Below, one piece after another: positions 18,867-25,726 of a stretch of 32,181 nt of DNA. The first letter of the stretch is position 1. Every line of letters begins with the position of its first letter. The stretch spans positions 1-32,181 of the forward strand of contig CAVUAF010000009.1 of assembly GCA_963739375.1 (NCBI GenBank), given 5' to 3'. The translations under genes and the position numbers were made by a program. The notes under the pieces are model-generated. The model saw only the letters and a program-made list of their open reading frames with translations. It was not told the origin of the DNA and made no database searches. The DNA comes from CAVUAF01 sp963739375. Its GTDB lineage: Bacteria; Acidobacteriota; Terriglobia; Terriglobales; Acidobacteriaceae.

Positions 18867-19502
18867 ATGGCCGACAAGCAAGACAAATCCGAGATCAAAG
18901 TCACCGACCGGCGCCTGTTCACCTCCGAGGGCGAATTGCGTCCCGACGCCGCCGCGGAAGCAGAGCGGCAGCAAGCCGAGCCGCAACCGCAGGTCATTGC
19001 CCCGCTGCCGCCGCCGGCGCAGGACGCGCCGCCCGCCGGCGCCCATATGCAGGTCGCCGAGAGCTCCCCTGCCGGCTCAGCGGGCACGGCGCCCCTGCCC
19101 CCCACCGCCGCCGAGCAGCAAGCCAGCCGCGACGCTTTCCACGCCGCCGGCCGCAAGGTGGACGAGGCCGTGCGCCAGGCGCACGGCCCGGAACCGCCCG
19201 AGGAGCCGCTCGACGTCTCGTTCGAAGGCTTCCTCGCGTCGCTCTACATGTCGGCGATGTTCCAGCTCGGCCTGCTGCACGAGCAGGGACAGCGTCCGCA
19301 GGTGGACCTGGTGGGCGCGCGCCACACCATTGACACCATCTCCATGCTGGAAGAAAAAACGCGTGGCAACCTGAACGAGAACGAGAAAGCCGTGGCGCAG
19401 GATTGCCTGTTCCGGCTGCGCATGGCGTTCGTGGAAATGACCAACGCCCTGACGCATCCGCCGGAGCCGGGCGGCCCCGCCTCCGAACCCCCGCCACGAT
19501 GA
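18867..19502 (+). CDS. DUF1844 domain protein
   Basis: The 211-residue protein has a charged N-terminal segment (KSEIKVTDRRLFTSEGELR), a long Pro/Ala/Gln-rich linker to about residue 110, and the DUF1844 domain at the end. The domain shows the family's helical pattern: VSFEGFLASLYMSAMFQLG, then ARHTIDTISMLEEKTRGNL, NENEKAVAQDCLFRLRMAF. DUF1844 proteins are common in Acidobacteriota, Deltaproteobacteria and Planctomycetes; the function is unknown. The stop overlaps the start of the next gene as ATGA, so the two are translationally coupled. No signal peptide is present, so it is probably cytoplasmic. Confidence 0.88.
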   Translation: MADKQDKSEIKVTDRRLFTSEGELRPDAAAEAERQQAEPQPQVIAPLPPPAQDAPPAGAHMQVAESSPAGSAGTAPLPPTAAEQQASRDAFHAAGRKVDEAVRQAHGPEPPEEPLDVSFEGFLASLYMSAMFQLGLLHEQGQRPQVDLVGARHTIDTISMLEEKTRGNLNENEKAVAQDCLFRLRMAFVEMTNALTHPPEPGGPASEPPPR

Positions 19503-20278
19503 AAGCGACCCTGACCGTGCTCGGCAGCGGCACCTCGATGGGTGTGCCCACCATCGGCTGCACCTGCAGCGTCTGCTCGTCCGCCGATCCTCACGACCGC
19601 CGCACGCGTCCCTCGGTGCTGCTCGAATACAACCAGCGCGTAGTGCTGATTGACACCACGCCCGACTTCCGCGAGCAGGCCATCCGCGCACGCATTCGCC
19701 GGCTCGACGCGGTCATTTACACCCACGGCCACGCCGACCACATCCTCGGGCTCGACGACCTGCGCCCGCTCACCTTCCACCACCCCGAGGGCCGGATCCC
19801 GCTCTACGCTTTCGACCACACCATTACCACCCTGCGTTCGGTCTTCCGCTACATCTTCGAGGCGGACTACAAGTACGGCAGCCTGGCCCAGGTGGACTTG
19901 CGCCGCCTGGATGGCGGCGACACGCTGGAGCTGTTTGGGGCGCGCTTCGAACCCATCCCGGTGCTGCACGGCGATGCCGAGATCCACGGCTTCCGCTTCG
20001 GTACGGCCGCCTACCTGACCGACCACAGCGAGATCCCGGCGGCGTCGCGCGCGCGCCTGCACGGGCTCGACATCCTGTTCCTCGACGCGCTGCGCCACAA
20101 GCCGCATCCGACGCACTCGACGCTGGAAAATTCGGTGCAGATTGCCGCCGAGCTGCAGCCGCGCCGCACTTTCTTCACCCACATTTCGCACGACCTGCCG
20201 CACGCCGCGACCAACGCGCAATTGCCGCCGCACATGCGCCTGGCCCACGACGGGTTGCAGCTGGAATTCGAGATATGA
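19499..20278 (+). CDS. MBL-fold metallo-hydrolase, PhnP-like
   Basis: The 259-residue protein is a metallo-beta-lactamase-fold hydrolase with the H-x-H-x-D-H motif in THGHADH (His76, His78, Asp80, His81). The N-terminal GSGTSMGVPTIGCTCSVC, with its Cys cluster, resembles the extra zinc site of PhnP, a phosphoribosyl cyclic phosphate phosphodiesterase. TPDFREQ and FFTHISHDLPH supply further metal ligands. No phn genes are nearby, so the substrate may be another cyclic phosphodiester. The ATG at 19499 overlaps the DUF1844 stop. Octad repeat locus E begins eight bases after the TGA. Confidence 0.88.
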   Translation: MKATLTVLGSGTSMGVPTIGCTCSVCSSADPHDRRTRPSVLLEYNQRVVLIDTTPDFREQAIRARIRRLDAVIYTHGHADHILGLDDLRPLTFHHPEGRIPLYAFDHTITTLRSVFRYIFEADYKYGSLAQVDLRRLDGGDTLELFGARFEPIPVLHGDAEIHGFRFGTAAYLTDHSEIPAASRARLHGLDILFLDALRHKPHPTHSTLENSVQIAAELQPRRTFFTHISHDLPHAATNAQLPPHMRLAHDGLQLEFEI

Positions 20279-20286
20279 GGCACCAG

Positions 20287-20354
20287 CCACAGGGGCACAG
20301 AGACACGGAGATTTTGATTTCCTTCTTCTCTGTGCCTCGGCGCCTCTGGGGTGG
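20287..20354. repeat. Octad repeat with inverted copy, locus E (unit gcacagag)
   Basis: Three 8-bp units (ccacaggg, gcacagag, acacggag; 20287-20310) face three and a half inverted units (tctctgtg, cctcggcg, cctctggg, gtgg; 20327-20354). The inner arms ggcacagaga (20294-20303) and tctctgtgcc (20327-20336) are perfect over 10 bp. The right edge overlaps the GGAAG that serves as ribosome site for ribF. Confidence 0.8.
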
Positions 20355-20363
20355 AAGATCGGC

Positions 20364-21338
20364 ATGCTAATTTTCCGCAAACTCGACGAAGTCCCCGCCG
20401 ACTTCGGCCCGACCGTGGCCAGTGTCGGCAACTTCGACGGCGTGCACCTGGCGCACCGGGCGGTGTTGCGCGCCATCGTCGCCCGCGCCCGGGAACTGGA
20501 CGCGCGCTCGCTGGCGGTCACCTTCGATCCCCATCCCATGCGCATCCTGCGCCCCGACGCGGCGCCGCGCCTGCTCTCGCCGCTGCCGGCCAGGCTGCAA
20601 CTGCTGGCGAGCACCGGCATCGACGCTGTGCTCGTCCTTCCCTTCTCGCGCGATCTCTCGCTGCTCACGCCCCACCGGTTCGCGGCTGAGATCCTGGCGA
20701 AAAAGCTGCACGTGCGCGAGGTCCACGAGGGCTTCAACTTCCACTTCGGCCGCGATGCCGAGGGCGACGTCGCGGCGCTGGCCGGCTTCGGGCGCGAGCT
20801 GGGCTTCGAGGTGAAGGTCTATCCCGCAATGCGGGTGCGCGGCGATGTGGTTTCCAGTTCACGCATCCGCGAGCTGCTGTGCCAGGGGCGGGTGACGCGC
20901 GCGCGCCGCCTGCTTGGCCGCTGGTTCAGCATCGCCGCCGTGCCCGGACGCGGCCGCGGCTACGGCCACAAGTACACCGTCCCCACCATCAATCTCACTC
21001 GCTATGACGAGCTGGTGCCGCTCGACGGCGTCTACGTCGCCCGCACCCGCGTCAACGGCGAAGAGTTCCCCTCGGTCGCCAACGTGGGCACGCGCCCGAC
21101 CTTCGGCGCCGCCTCGTTCGCCATCGAGACCCACCTGCTCAACTTCCATCCCCTGGCCGTGACCGCCGACACCCAGGTGCAGGTCACCTTCCTGCACCGG
21201 CTGCGCCCGGAGATCAGGTTTCCCAGCGTGGACGCCCTGCGCCAGCAGATTGCGCTTGACGTGAAGCGCGCGCGGCGGTATTTCCGCATGGCCGCAGGTG
21301 ACGCCGGCGCCGAGCGGCCGCTCGCGCCCGGCTCCTGA
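20364..21338 (+). CDS. ribF: Bifunctional riboflavin kinase / FAD synthetase
   Basis: RibF phosphorylates riboflavin to FMN and adenylates FMN to FAD in the cytoplasm. The 324-residue protein has the N-terminal nucleotidyltransferase domain (VASVGNFDGVHLAHRAVL, VTFDPHPMRIL, EGFNFHFGRDAEGDV, VVSSSRIRELL) and the C-terminal flavokinase domain (PGRGRGYGHKYTVPTINL, DGVYVARTRVNGEEFPSVANVGTRPTF, VQVTFLHRLRPEIRF). Length is typical. ATG at 20364 has GGAAG seven bases upstream. No FMN riboswitch is seen in the short leader, which is filled by repeat locus E. Confidence 0.95.
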   Translation: MLIFRKLDEVPADFGPTVASVGNFDGVHLAHRAVLRAIVARARELDARSLAVTFDPHPMRILRPDAAPRLLSPLPARLQLLASTGIDAVLVLPFSRDLSLLTPHRFAAEILAKKLHVREVHEGFNFHFGRDAEGDVAALAGFGRELGFEVKVYPAMRVRGDVVSSSRIRELLCQGRVTRARRLLGRWFSIAAVPGRGRGYGHKYTVPTINLTRYDELVPLDGVYVARTRVNGEEFPSVANVGTRPTFGAASFAIETHLLNFHPLAVTADTQVQVTFLHRLRPEIRFPSVDALRQQIALDVKRARRYFRMAAGDAGAERPLAPGS

Positions 21339-21354
21339 CCGCCTGCGGCCGGGC
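21326..21354 (+). terminator. Possible GC hairpin spanning the ribF stop
   Basis: GCCCGGC (21326-21332) and GCCGGGC (21348-21354) are perfectly complementary with a 15-base loop that holds the ribF stop codon. There is no U-tract, so this is a weak terminator candidate. Confidence 0.25.
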
Positions 21355-21369
21355 CGTCGCCGCCGGACT

Positions 21370-21378
21370 TGCTACAAT
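21370..21378 (+). promoter_or_regulatory. Extended -10 element directly before the MFS gene
   Basis: TGCTACAAT (TGn plus TACAAT) ends ten bases before the ATG at 21388. The transcript would start about three bases upstream of the start codon, so it may be effectively leaderless. No Shine-Dalgarno site is present, which fits. Confidence 0.45.
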
Positions 21379-21387
21379 CCCGCCCTC

Positions 21388-22665
21388 ATGTCGCTTTCCG
21401 CGCAGCACACCGGCTTCCAGCTCAGCGAGGTCACGGCCGGGCAGCGGCGCACGCTGGTCGCCGCCGCCCTGGGCTGGATGCTCGACGCCTTCGACGTCAT
21501 GCTCTACGCGCTGGTGCTGGCGCACATCATGCGCGACCTGGGCATGTCCAAGGCCACCGGCGGCCTGCTCAGCACCTTGACCCTGCTCGCCTCCGGCCTC
21601 GGGGGCGTGCTCTTCGGCTTCCTCGCTGACCGCATCGGCCGCACCCGCGCCCTGATGCTCAGCATCCTGACCTATTCCGTCTGCTCGTTCGCCTCCGGCC
21701 TGTCTACATCGATCCCGATGCTTGCCGTCTTTCGCTTCATTCTCGGGCTGGGCATGGGGGGCGAGTGGAACACCGGCGCCACGCTGGTCGCCGAGACCTG
21801 GCCCATGCACCTGCGGGCCAAGGCCCTCGCGCTGGTACAAAGCTCCTGGGCCATTGGCTACGCCCTCGCCGCCGTGGTGGCCTGGGTGGTGCTGCAGCGC
21901 TGGAACTGGCGCGCCGTCTTCTTCGTCGGCGTCTTGCCCGCCCTGGTCACGCTCTGGATTCAGAAAGACGTGCCCGAATCCGAGATGTGGCGAGCGCGCA
22001 TGCGCGCCGCACCAGCCGGGCCCGACGCCACCACCGTCATCGCGCCGCAGGACGTCACCTTCGGGGAACTCTTCCGCAGCCGCTACGCCAAGTCCACCTT
22101 CGCCCTGCTGTTCTTGAATTTCTTCGGCATGTTTGGCTGGTGGGGGCTGTTCACCTGGGTGCCGGCGTACCTGCAGCTGCCGGTGGCGCAGGGCGGCCGC
22201 GGCTTCGATGCCGGCGCGATGACCGTGATGCTCGTCGTCCTCAACCTGACCGGCATGTTTCCCGGCTACGCCAGCTTCGGCTGGATCGCCGATCACCTGG
22301 GACGGCGCAAGTCGTTTGTCATCTACACCGGCATGGCGGCGCTGCTAGTCCCGCTTTACGCGCTGGCGCGCAGCCCACTGATGCTGCTGGTGCTGGGCAC
22401 GCCGGTCGCCTTCTTCGGCACCGGCTTTTTCTCGGGATCGGGGATCATCGGCAGCGAGATCTTCCCTACCGCCGTGCGCGCCCGCGCCCTCGGCTTTACC
22501 TACAACGGCGCCCGCACGCTGAGTTCAGTGGCGCCGTTCGTGATTGGCTGGCTCGGCCAGCGCTACGGCCTCAGCGCCGCCTTCTATCTCTGCGCCGTGT
22601 CGTTTTTCCTCGCCATGCTCACCGCCATGCTGTTGCCGGAAACCAAGGGCAAGCAGTTGGAGTGA
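21388..22665 (+). CDS. MFS transporter, aromatic-acid/sialate-symporter-like
   Basis: The 425-residue protein has about twelve membrane helices. Helix 1 carries GWMLDAFDVMLYALVL, the loop 2-3 motif is FLADRIGRTRALM, helix 4-5 has RFILGLGMGGEWNTGATLVAE, and loop 8-9 has WIADHLGRRKS. The C-terminus ends in LPETKGKQLE. The D-A-F-D of helix 1 and the GGEWNTGA block are typical of the AAHS, SHS and MHS families, which import carboxylates such as aromatic acids or sialate with protons. The substrate cannot be fixed. It is preceded by its own extended -10 and is convergent with the EamA gene; repeat locus F starts five bases after its stop. Confidence 0.88.
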   Translation: MSLSAQHTGFQLSEVTAGQRRTLVAAALGWMLDAFDVMLYALVLAHIMRDLGMSKATGGLLSTLTLLASGLGGVLFGFLADRIGRTRALMLSILTYSVCSFASGLSTSIPMLAVFRFILGLGMGGEWNTGATLVAETWPMHLRAKALALVQSSWAIGYALAAVVAWVVLQRWNWRAVFFVGVLPALVTLWIQKDVPESEMWRARMRAAPAGPDATTVIAPQDVTFGELFRSRYAKSTFALLFLNFFGMFGWWGLFTWVPAYLQLPVAQGGRGFDAGAMTVMLVVLNLTGMFPGYASFGWIADHLGRRKSFVIYTGMAALLVPLYALARSPLMLLVLGTPVAFFGTGFFSGSGIIGSEIFPTAVRARALGFTYNGARTLSSVAPFVIGWLGQRYGLSAAFYLCAVSFFLAMLTAMLLPETKGKQLE

Positions 22666-22669
22666 GAGC

Positions 22670-22746
22670 GCTGTCCGCTGTCGGTCTTCCGCTTTCCGTC
22701 TTCCGCTTTTCGCTTTTCGCTTATTGCTTATAGCTTATGGCTTATG
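22670..22746. repeat. Drifting heptad array, locus F (eleven units)
   Basis: Eleven gapless 7-bp units run from gctgtcc (22670) through gctttcc (22691), gcttttc (22705, 22712), gcttatt (22719) and gcttata (22726) to gcttatg (22733, 22740). Each unit differs from its neighbour by one or a few bases. The array fills the space between the convergent MFS and EamA genes and runs into the EamA coding end, where it encodes the last residues and the stop. Confidence 0.85.
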
Positions 22747-23690
22747 GCTGCTGTTCTTTCCGGCATCTGCACCAGCAGGGTGGCAACCAGCACCACCACG
22801 ATTCCCAGTCCCTGGACCGCGGTCGGGCGCTCGTGGATGAAGGCCATGGCCAGCAGGATGCCGAAGACCGGCTCCAGGCAACTGGTGACCACGGCGCGCG
22901 TGGAGTCGAGGTAGCGCAGCCCGGAAAAATAGAATCCGTAGGCGATCACGATCGAGACCACGCTGAACAGCACCAGGAAGCGCCACTGTTCCGCGGTGTA
23001 GTGCGCCGCCACCAGCCGCCACGGCGGGTTCACCACCGCCCAGAAGATCGTGGCGCCAAGCATCGCGTACAAGAAGACGGCCCAGCGATCATGCCGTTCC
23101 ACCAGCGACCGGCCGACGATGTTGTAGAAGCCGAAAGTGATGGCGGAGGCGAATCCCGCAGCGATGCCGACGGCACTCACGCGCGCCGCCCCCATGCCCA
23201 CCAGCCCCACCACCAGGGCGCTGCCCACCACGGCGAGTGCCACCGAGGCGACGCGGGGCAGCGTCGGGCGCTGCTGGTGGCGCGCCACCATCCACAGCAG
23301 CACGAAGATGGGGCAGAAATATTGCAGGGTGATGGCGATCGCCACGGTCGTCTTCTGGATGGCGACGTAGTAGGTGAAATTGGAGGCGGCGATGCCGGCG
23401 GTCCCGGCCAGCATGGAGAGCAGGAAATCGCGCCACGGCAGCCGCAGGCGCCGCGGGCCGCGGGCCACCAGGAGCAGCGGCGCCAGCACGAAAAACGCGA
23501 TAGTGGTGCGTGCCTGTGAGAGCACCAGCGGCGAAAGCGGCGTCGCTCCCGGCACGATCTGCCCGTTGAAGGCCGCCTTGCCGAGGTTTGCCGCCACCGC
23601 CCAGCACAGCGTGGCCGCGGCCACGTAGAAATAGCCGCGGATGGGATGTGCGCGCTCCGTTTGCGCTGAGGCCACGCCCCACCATCGCAT
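22728..23690 (-). CDS. EamA-family drug/metabolite transporter permease
   Basis: The 320-residue protein has about ten membrane helices in two EamA repeats, beginning with GYFYVAAATLCWAVAANLGKAAF and, for the second, AVGIAAGFASAITFGFYNIVGR. The end of the second repeat holds YLDSTRAVVTSCLEPVFGILLAMAF, a recognisable signature of the DMT superfamily. Such proteins export metabolites or import nucleotides or amino acids; the substrate is not evident. ATG at 23690 gives a 22-residue cytoplasmic lead; a GTG a few codons later is possible. The final residues (about ISHKL) and the TAA stop are written by heptad repeat locus F. Confidence 0.88.
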   Translation of the reverse strand: MRWWGVASAQTERAHPIRGYFYVAAATLCWAVAANLGKAAFNGQIVPGATPLSPLVLSQARTTIAFFVLAPLLLVARGPRRLRLPWRDFLLSMLAGTAGIAASNFTYYVAIQKTTVAIAITLQYFCPIFVLLWMVARHQQRPTLPRVASVALAVVGSALVVGLVGMGAARVSAVGIAAGFASAITFGFYNIVGRSLVERHDRWAVFLYAMLGATIFWAVVNPPWRLVAAHYTAEQWRFLVLFSVVSIVIAYGFYFSGLRYLDSTRAVVTSCLEPVFGILLAMAFIHERPTAVQGLGIVVVLVATLLVQMPERTAAISHKL

Positions 23691-23700
23691 GCGGGAGTGC

Positions 23701-23728
23701 CCGGTGGCCAGTGGTCAGTGGTCAGTTT
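23701..23728. repeat. Heptad repeat, locus G (unit tcagtgg)
   Basis: Four 7-bp units (ccggtgg, ccagtgg, tcagtgg, tcagttt) lie between the EamA start and the glutaredoxin-like gene. The last unit contains the TGA stop (23722-23724, minus strand) of the glutaredoxin-like gene. Confidence 0.7.
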
Positions 23729-23958
23729 CCGCCGAGCAACTGGTCCAGCCGCTGCCGGTTGAAGCCGATGACCACTTCCTCGTCGATGACGATCGTCGGG
23801 GTAGAGCGGCTGCCGTAGCGCACCAACTCGCGCACGGCGCCGTAGTCGGTGCTCACGTCGCGGTCTTCAAATTCAATCCCTCTCTCCGAGAGGTAGGCCT
23901 TGGCCGTGGAGCAGGGTGGTCAGCCGGGCTGGCTGAAGAGTTGCACGCGTCTTGCCAT
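23722..23958 (-). CDS. Glutaredoxin-like protein with in-frame TGA at the catalytic Cys: candidate selenoprotein
   Basis: From an ATG at 23958 the minus strand encodes 78 residues if the TGA at codon 13 (23920-23922) is read through. The start is MARRVQLFSQPG, then TGA, then PPCSTAKAYLSERG. The glutaredoxin fold is complete: C-x-x-C position (here U-P-P-C), a charged central part (FEDRDVSTDYGAVREL), the cis-Pro block STPTIVIDEEVVIGF, and a final helix (RQRLDQLL). The TGA replaces exactly the nucleophilic first Cys, the position where selenocysteine is used in known Sec-containing thiol oxidoreductases. A hairpin 32 nt downstream fits a bacterial SECIS. Read without recoding, the product would be 12 residues. 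A nonsense mutation or base error of TGC or TGT is the alternative. No strong ribosome site is seen. The natural role would be thiol/disulfide exchange in the cytoplasm. Confidence 0.75.
23879..23893 (-). promoter_or_regulatory. Candidate bacterial SECIS hairpin
   Basis: On the minus strand CCTCTC pairs perfectly with GAGAGG around a GGA loop. The loop begins 32 bases... after 32 bases downstream of the TGA. From memory, the general bSECIS description asks for a small stem, an apical loop with G among its first two bases, and 16-37 nt between UGA and loop; all are met. The stem is coding (it spans the residues YLSERG). Confidence 0.5.
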
Positions 23959-23999
23959 GGCAGATATGGACGTCGGCCGTGGCCCCGCGGCTGCATTTT

Positions 24000-24082
24000 A
24001 GTTCTCAGTTCTCAGTTCCCAGTTCTCAGAGAAGACCAGCAATTTCCCCTGACCGAGAGCTGGGAACCGAGAACTGAGAACT
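24000..24082. repeat. Heptad inverted repeat, locus H (unit agttctc / gagaact)
   Basis: Four direct units (agttctc, with one agttccc; 24000-24027) face four inverted units (gagagct, gggaacc, gagaact twice; 24055-24082). The two 28-base arms match at 26 positions when one is reverse-complemented. The loop is 27 bases. The array begins three bases past the stop of the secreted deacylase gene (24086, minus strand) and fills the space before the glutaredoxin-like gene. Confidence 0.9.
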
Positions 24083-24085
24083 GCC

Positions 24086-25153
24086 CTACGGCGGTGGCGC
24101 GGCGGCGATGGTCCCGATGTTGGCCACGGTCCCGCCCTTGGTCATGGTGGGAACGGAATCGATGTACAGCACCACGCCAGCCTCGGGCGCGCGCGCTTCC
24201 TGCACCGTCTTGCCGTAGAAGTCGGTGACGTAGCCGAGCTTGGCGCCGCGCCCGACGTAGTAGCCGCGGTCCACCAGCGGGTAGAAGATGCCGCCGGTGT
24301 CGCTGGTCACGCTGATCACGCTCTCGATCCATACCGGGTTCTCCACCGCGCGCACCGGCCGGTTCAGCAGGTGCAGGTAGGCCATGACGCCCAGGCAGCC
24401 CTCCACCAGCGCGTTCACTTCGTCAGTATCGACGCGCCCGGCGCGCCCCGCCTCGGCCGTGAGCGAGGGCTTGCCGCGCAGGCTGGCGGTGGTTTCCAGG
24501 TAGCGCGACTGGTTGGGATCGCGCGGCCGGTCGCGCGAAATGATGATGGTGTCGAGACCAAAGGCCAGCGCCATGGCGCGCGAGGTCTGGTCCTGGCGCG
24601 CGTTGCCGGTCGGCGCCCAGTAGGTGTAGGGACGCAGGTTTTCGTCGAGGTCGCCGCCGTGCAGGTCAATGAGGTGGTCGGCCTGCTCTACCACCTGCCT
24701 GGTGATCAGGTAGGACGCGCGCTCCGTCTGCGTGCCCTGCGGATTTCCCGGGTAGAAGCGGTTCATGCTCTTGCCGTCCACCGGGTTGACGTGCGGCACC
24801 TTCTGCTCGAACGAGGCCACGTTCACCAGCGGCACCAGGATGACGCTGCCGGAAATCTCCTCCGGGCGCAGCGCCGCGATCAGCTTCTCGACCGCGATGA
24901 TGGAGGCGTACTCGGTGCCGTGCGCCCCTGAGACGATGGCCAGCACCGGCCCGGGCTTGGCGCCGTTCACCACCACCACGGCAATGCTGGTCGCGGCGTC
25001 GGAGCCGGCGGGGACGGCGATCACGCCGCTGGCGGTGGCGCCGCGCCGCGCCGTCGCCGTCCCCACCGTCAGGGTGGCGTGCGGGTCGGCGGACTGGGCG
25101 GCAAGGGTGGCGGCAAACAGCAGGAAGCAGGCGAGGCAGCGCAGGCGAAGCAT
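24086..25153 (-). CDS. Secreted succinylglutamate desuccinylase/aspartoacylase-family (M14) protein
   Basis: The 355-residue protein starts with a signal peptide (MLRLRCLACFLLFAATLAAQ), so it is exported. The catalytic domain shows the zinc ligands of the M14 AstE/AspA branch: GAHGTEYAS (His and Glu) and, about 80 residues later, DLHGGDLDE (third ligand His). The sequence GKSMNRFYPGN provides the substrate-binding Arg region, and LTAEAGRAGR holds a candidate catalytic Glu. The C-terminal 90 residues form a beta domain (SDTGGIFYPLVDRGYYVGRG). Family members remove N-acyl groups from amino acids or act as carboxypeptidases; export argues against a role in intracellular arginine catabolism. A terminator-like inverted repeat (locus H) follows the stop. 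Confidence 0.88.
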   Translation of the reverse strand: MLRLRCLACFLLFAATLAAQSADPHATLTVGTATARRGATASGVIAVPAGSDAATSIAVVVVNGAKPGPVLAIVSGAHGTEYASIIAVEKLIAALRPEEISGSVILVPLVNVASFEQKVPHVNPVDGKSMNRFYPGNPQGTQTERASYLITRQVVEQADHLIDLHGGDLDENLRPYTYWAPTGNARQDQTSRAMALAFGLDTIIISRDRPRDPNQSRYLETTASLRGKPSLTAEAGRAGRVDTDEVNALVEGCLGVMAYLHLLNRPVRAVENPVWIESVISVTSDTGGIFYPLVDRGYYVGRGAKLGYVTDFYGKTVQEARAPEAGVVLYIDSVPTMTKGGTVANIGTIAAAPPP

Positions 25154-25209
25154 GGGGGACCTCCGCGGGAACCGCGCAGCAGCATATATGCCGCGCGCGC
25201 GGAGTCAAG

Positions 25210-25638
25210 CTATGGTTCCAGCTCGATGGTGTAGGTAATTTTCGCCGTCTTGCTGAGCATCGCCGCCACCGAGCAGTACTTCTCTTCCGAAAGCCGCACC
25301 GCGTCTGCGACCGCCTTCGGCGCCACCTTGCCGCTGACACGGTAGGTCAGGCGGATGGTTTCATACACCGTCGGGGGCGAGGCGGCGCGCTCGCCTTCCG
25401 CGCGGACTTCGACCTTGGCGAACGGCTCGCGCTTCTTGCGCAGGATTTCCACTACGTCGGTGGCGGTGCAGGCGCAGAGGCCGATCAGGACCAGCTCCAT
25501 CGGCCCGGGGGCGGAATTGCGCTCGCGGTCCGCATCGACGACCAGAGCGTGGCCGCTCGAGGCTGCGCCCAGAAAGCGCAGTCCGTCCGTCCACGTCGCG
25601 GAGGCCAGAACCAATTTTTTCATTTGTTCATTTGCCAT
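25210..25638 (-). CDS. OsmC/YhfA-family protein
   Basis: The 142-residue protein is an OsmC-like member of the YhfA branch. Both redox cysteines are present, in LIGLCACTATD (Cys55 or Cys57) and EEKYCSVAAML (Cys122), together with the usual GPMELVL block before the first. OsmC proteins reduce organic hydroperoxides as dimers in the cytoplasm; YhfA-like members are less well characterised. The ATG at 25638 lies inside heptad repeat locus I, as does an alternative ATG at 25623 that begins directly at the conserved KKLVLASATW. Neither has a Shine-Dalgarno site. The first eight residues (MANEQMKK) are a translation of the repeat. The gene follows the CDF transporter on the same strand. Confidence 0.87.
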   Translation of the reverse strand: MANEQMKKLVLASATWTDGLRFLGAASSGHALVVDADRERNSAPGPMELVLIGLCACTATDVVEILRKKREPFAKVEVRAEGERAASPPTVYETIRLTYRVSGKVAPKAVADAVRLSEEKYCSVAAMLSKTAKITYTIELEP

Positions 25639-25720
25639 TTATTCATTGTGGCCGAACCCGATCAAGTGTCATCGCCGTGGGACTCTAAATGAAGAAATGA
25701 CAAATGCAACAATGAAAAAC
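25615..25720. repeat. Heptad inverted repeat, locus I (unit about catttgt / aaatgac)
   Basis: AT-rich 7-bp-period arms at 25615-25651 and 25687-25720 are near-complementary over about 35 bases, with two one-base gaps and a few mismatches. The 35-base spacer between them is ordinary GC-rich sequence. The right arm begins about 7 bases past the CDF transporter's stop (minus strand). The left arm contains the OsmC start codon. Confidence 0.85.
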
Positions 25721-25726
25721 TGCGCT

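Noticed and set aside
20279..20363. FMN riboswitch before ribF
   Set aside because: The space is too short and is filled by the octad repeat; no RFN-element pattern is seen.
23998..24085. Heptad inverted repeat H as a CRISPR array
   Set aside because: Units are 7 bp and contiguous, with no 28-37 bp repeats, no spacers and no cas genes.
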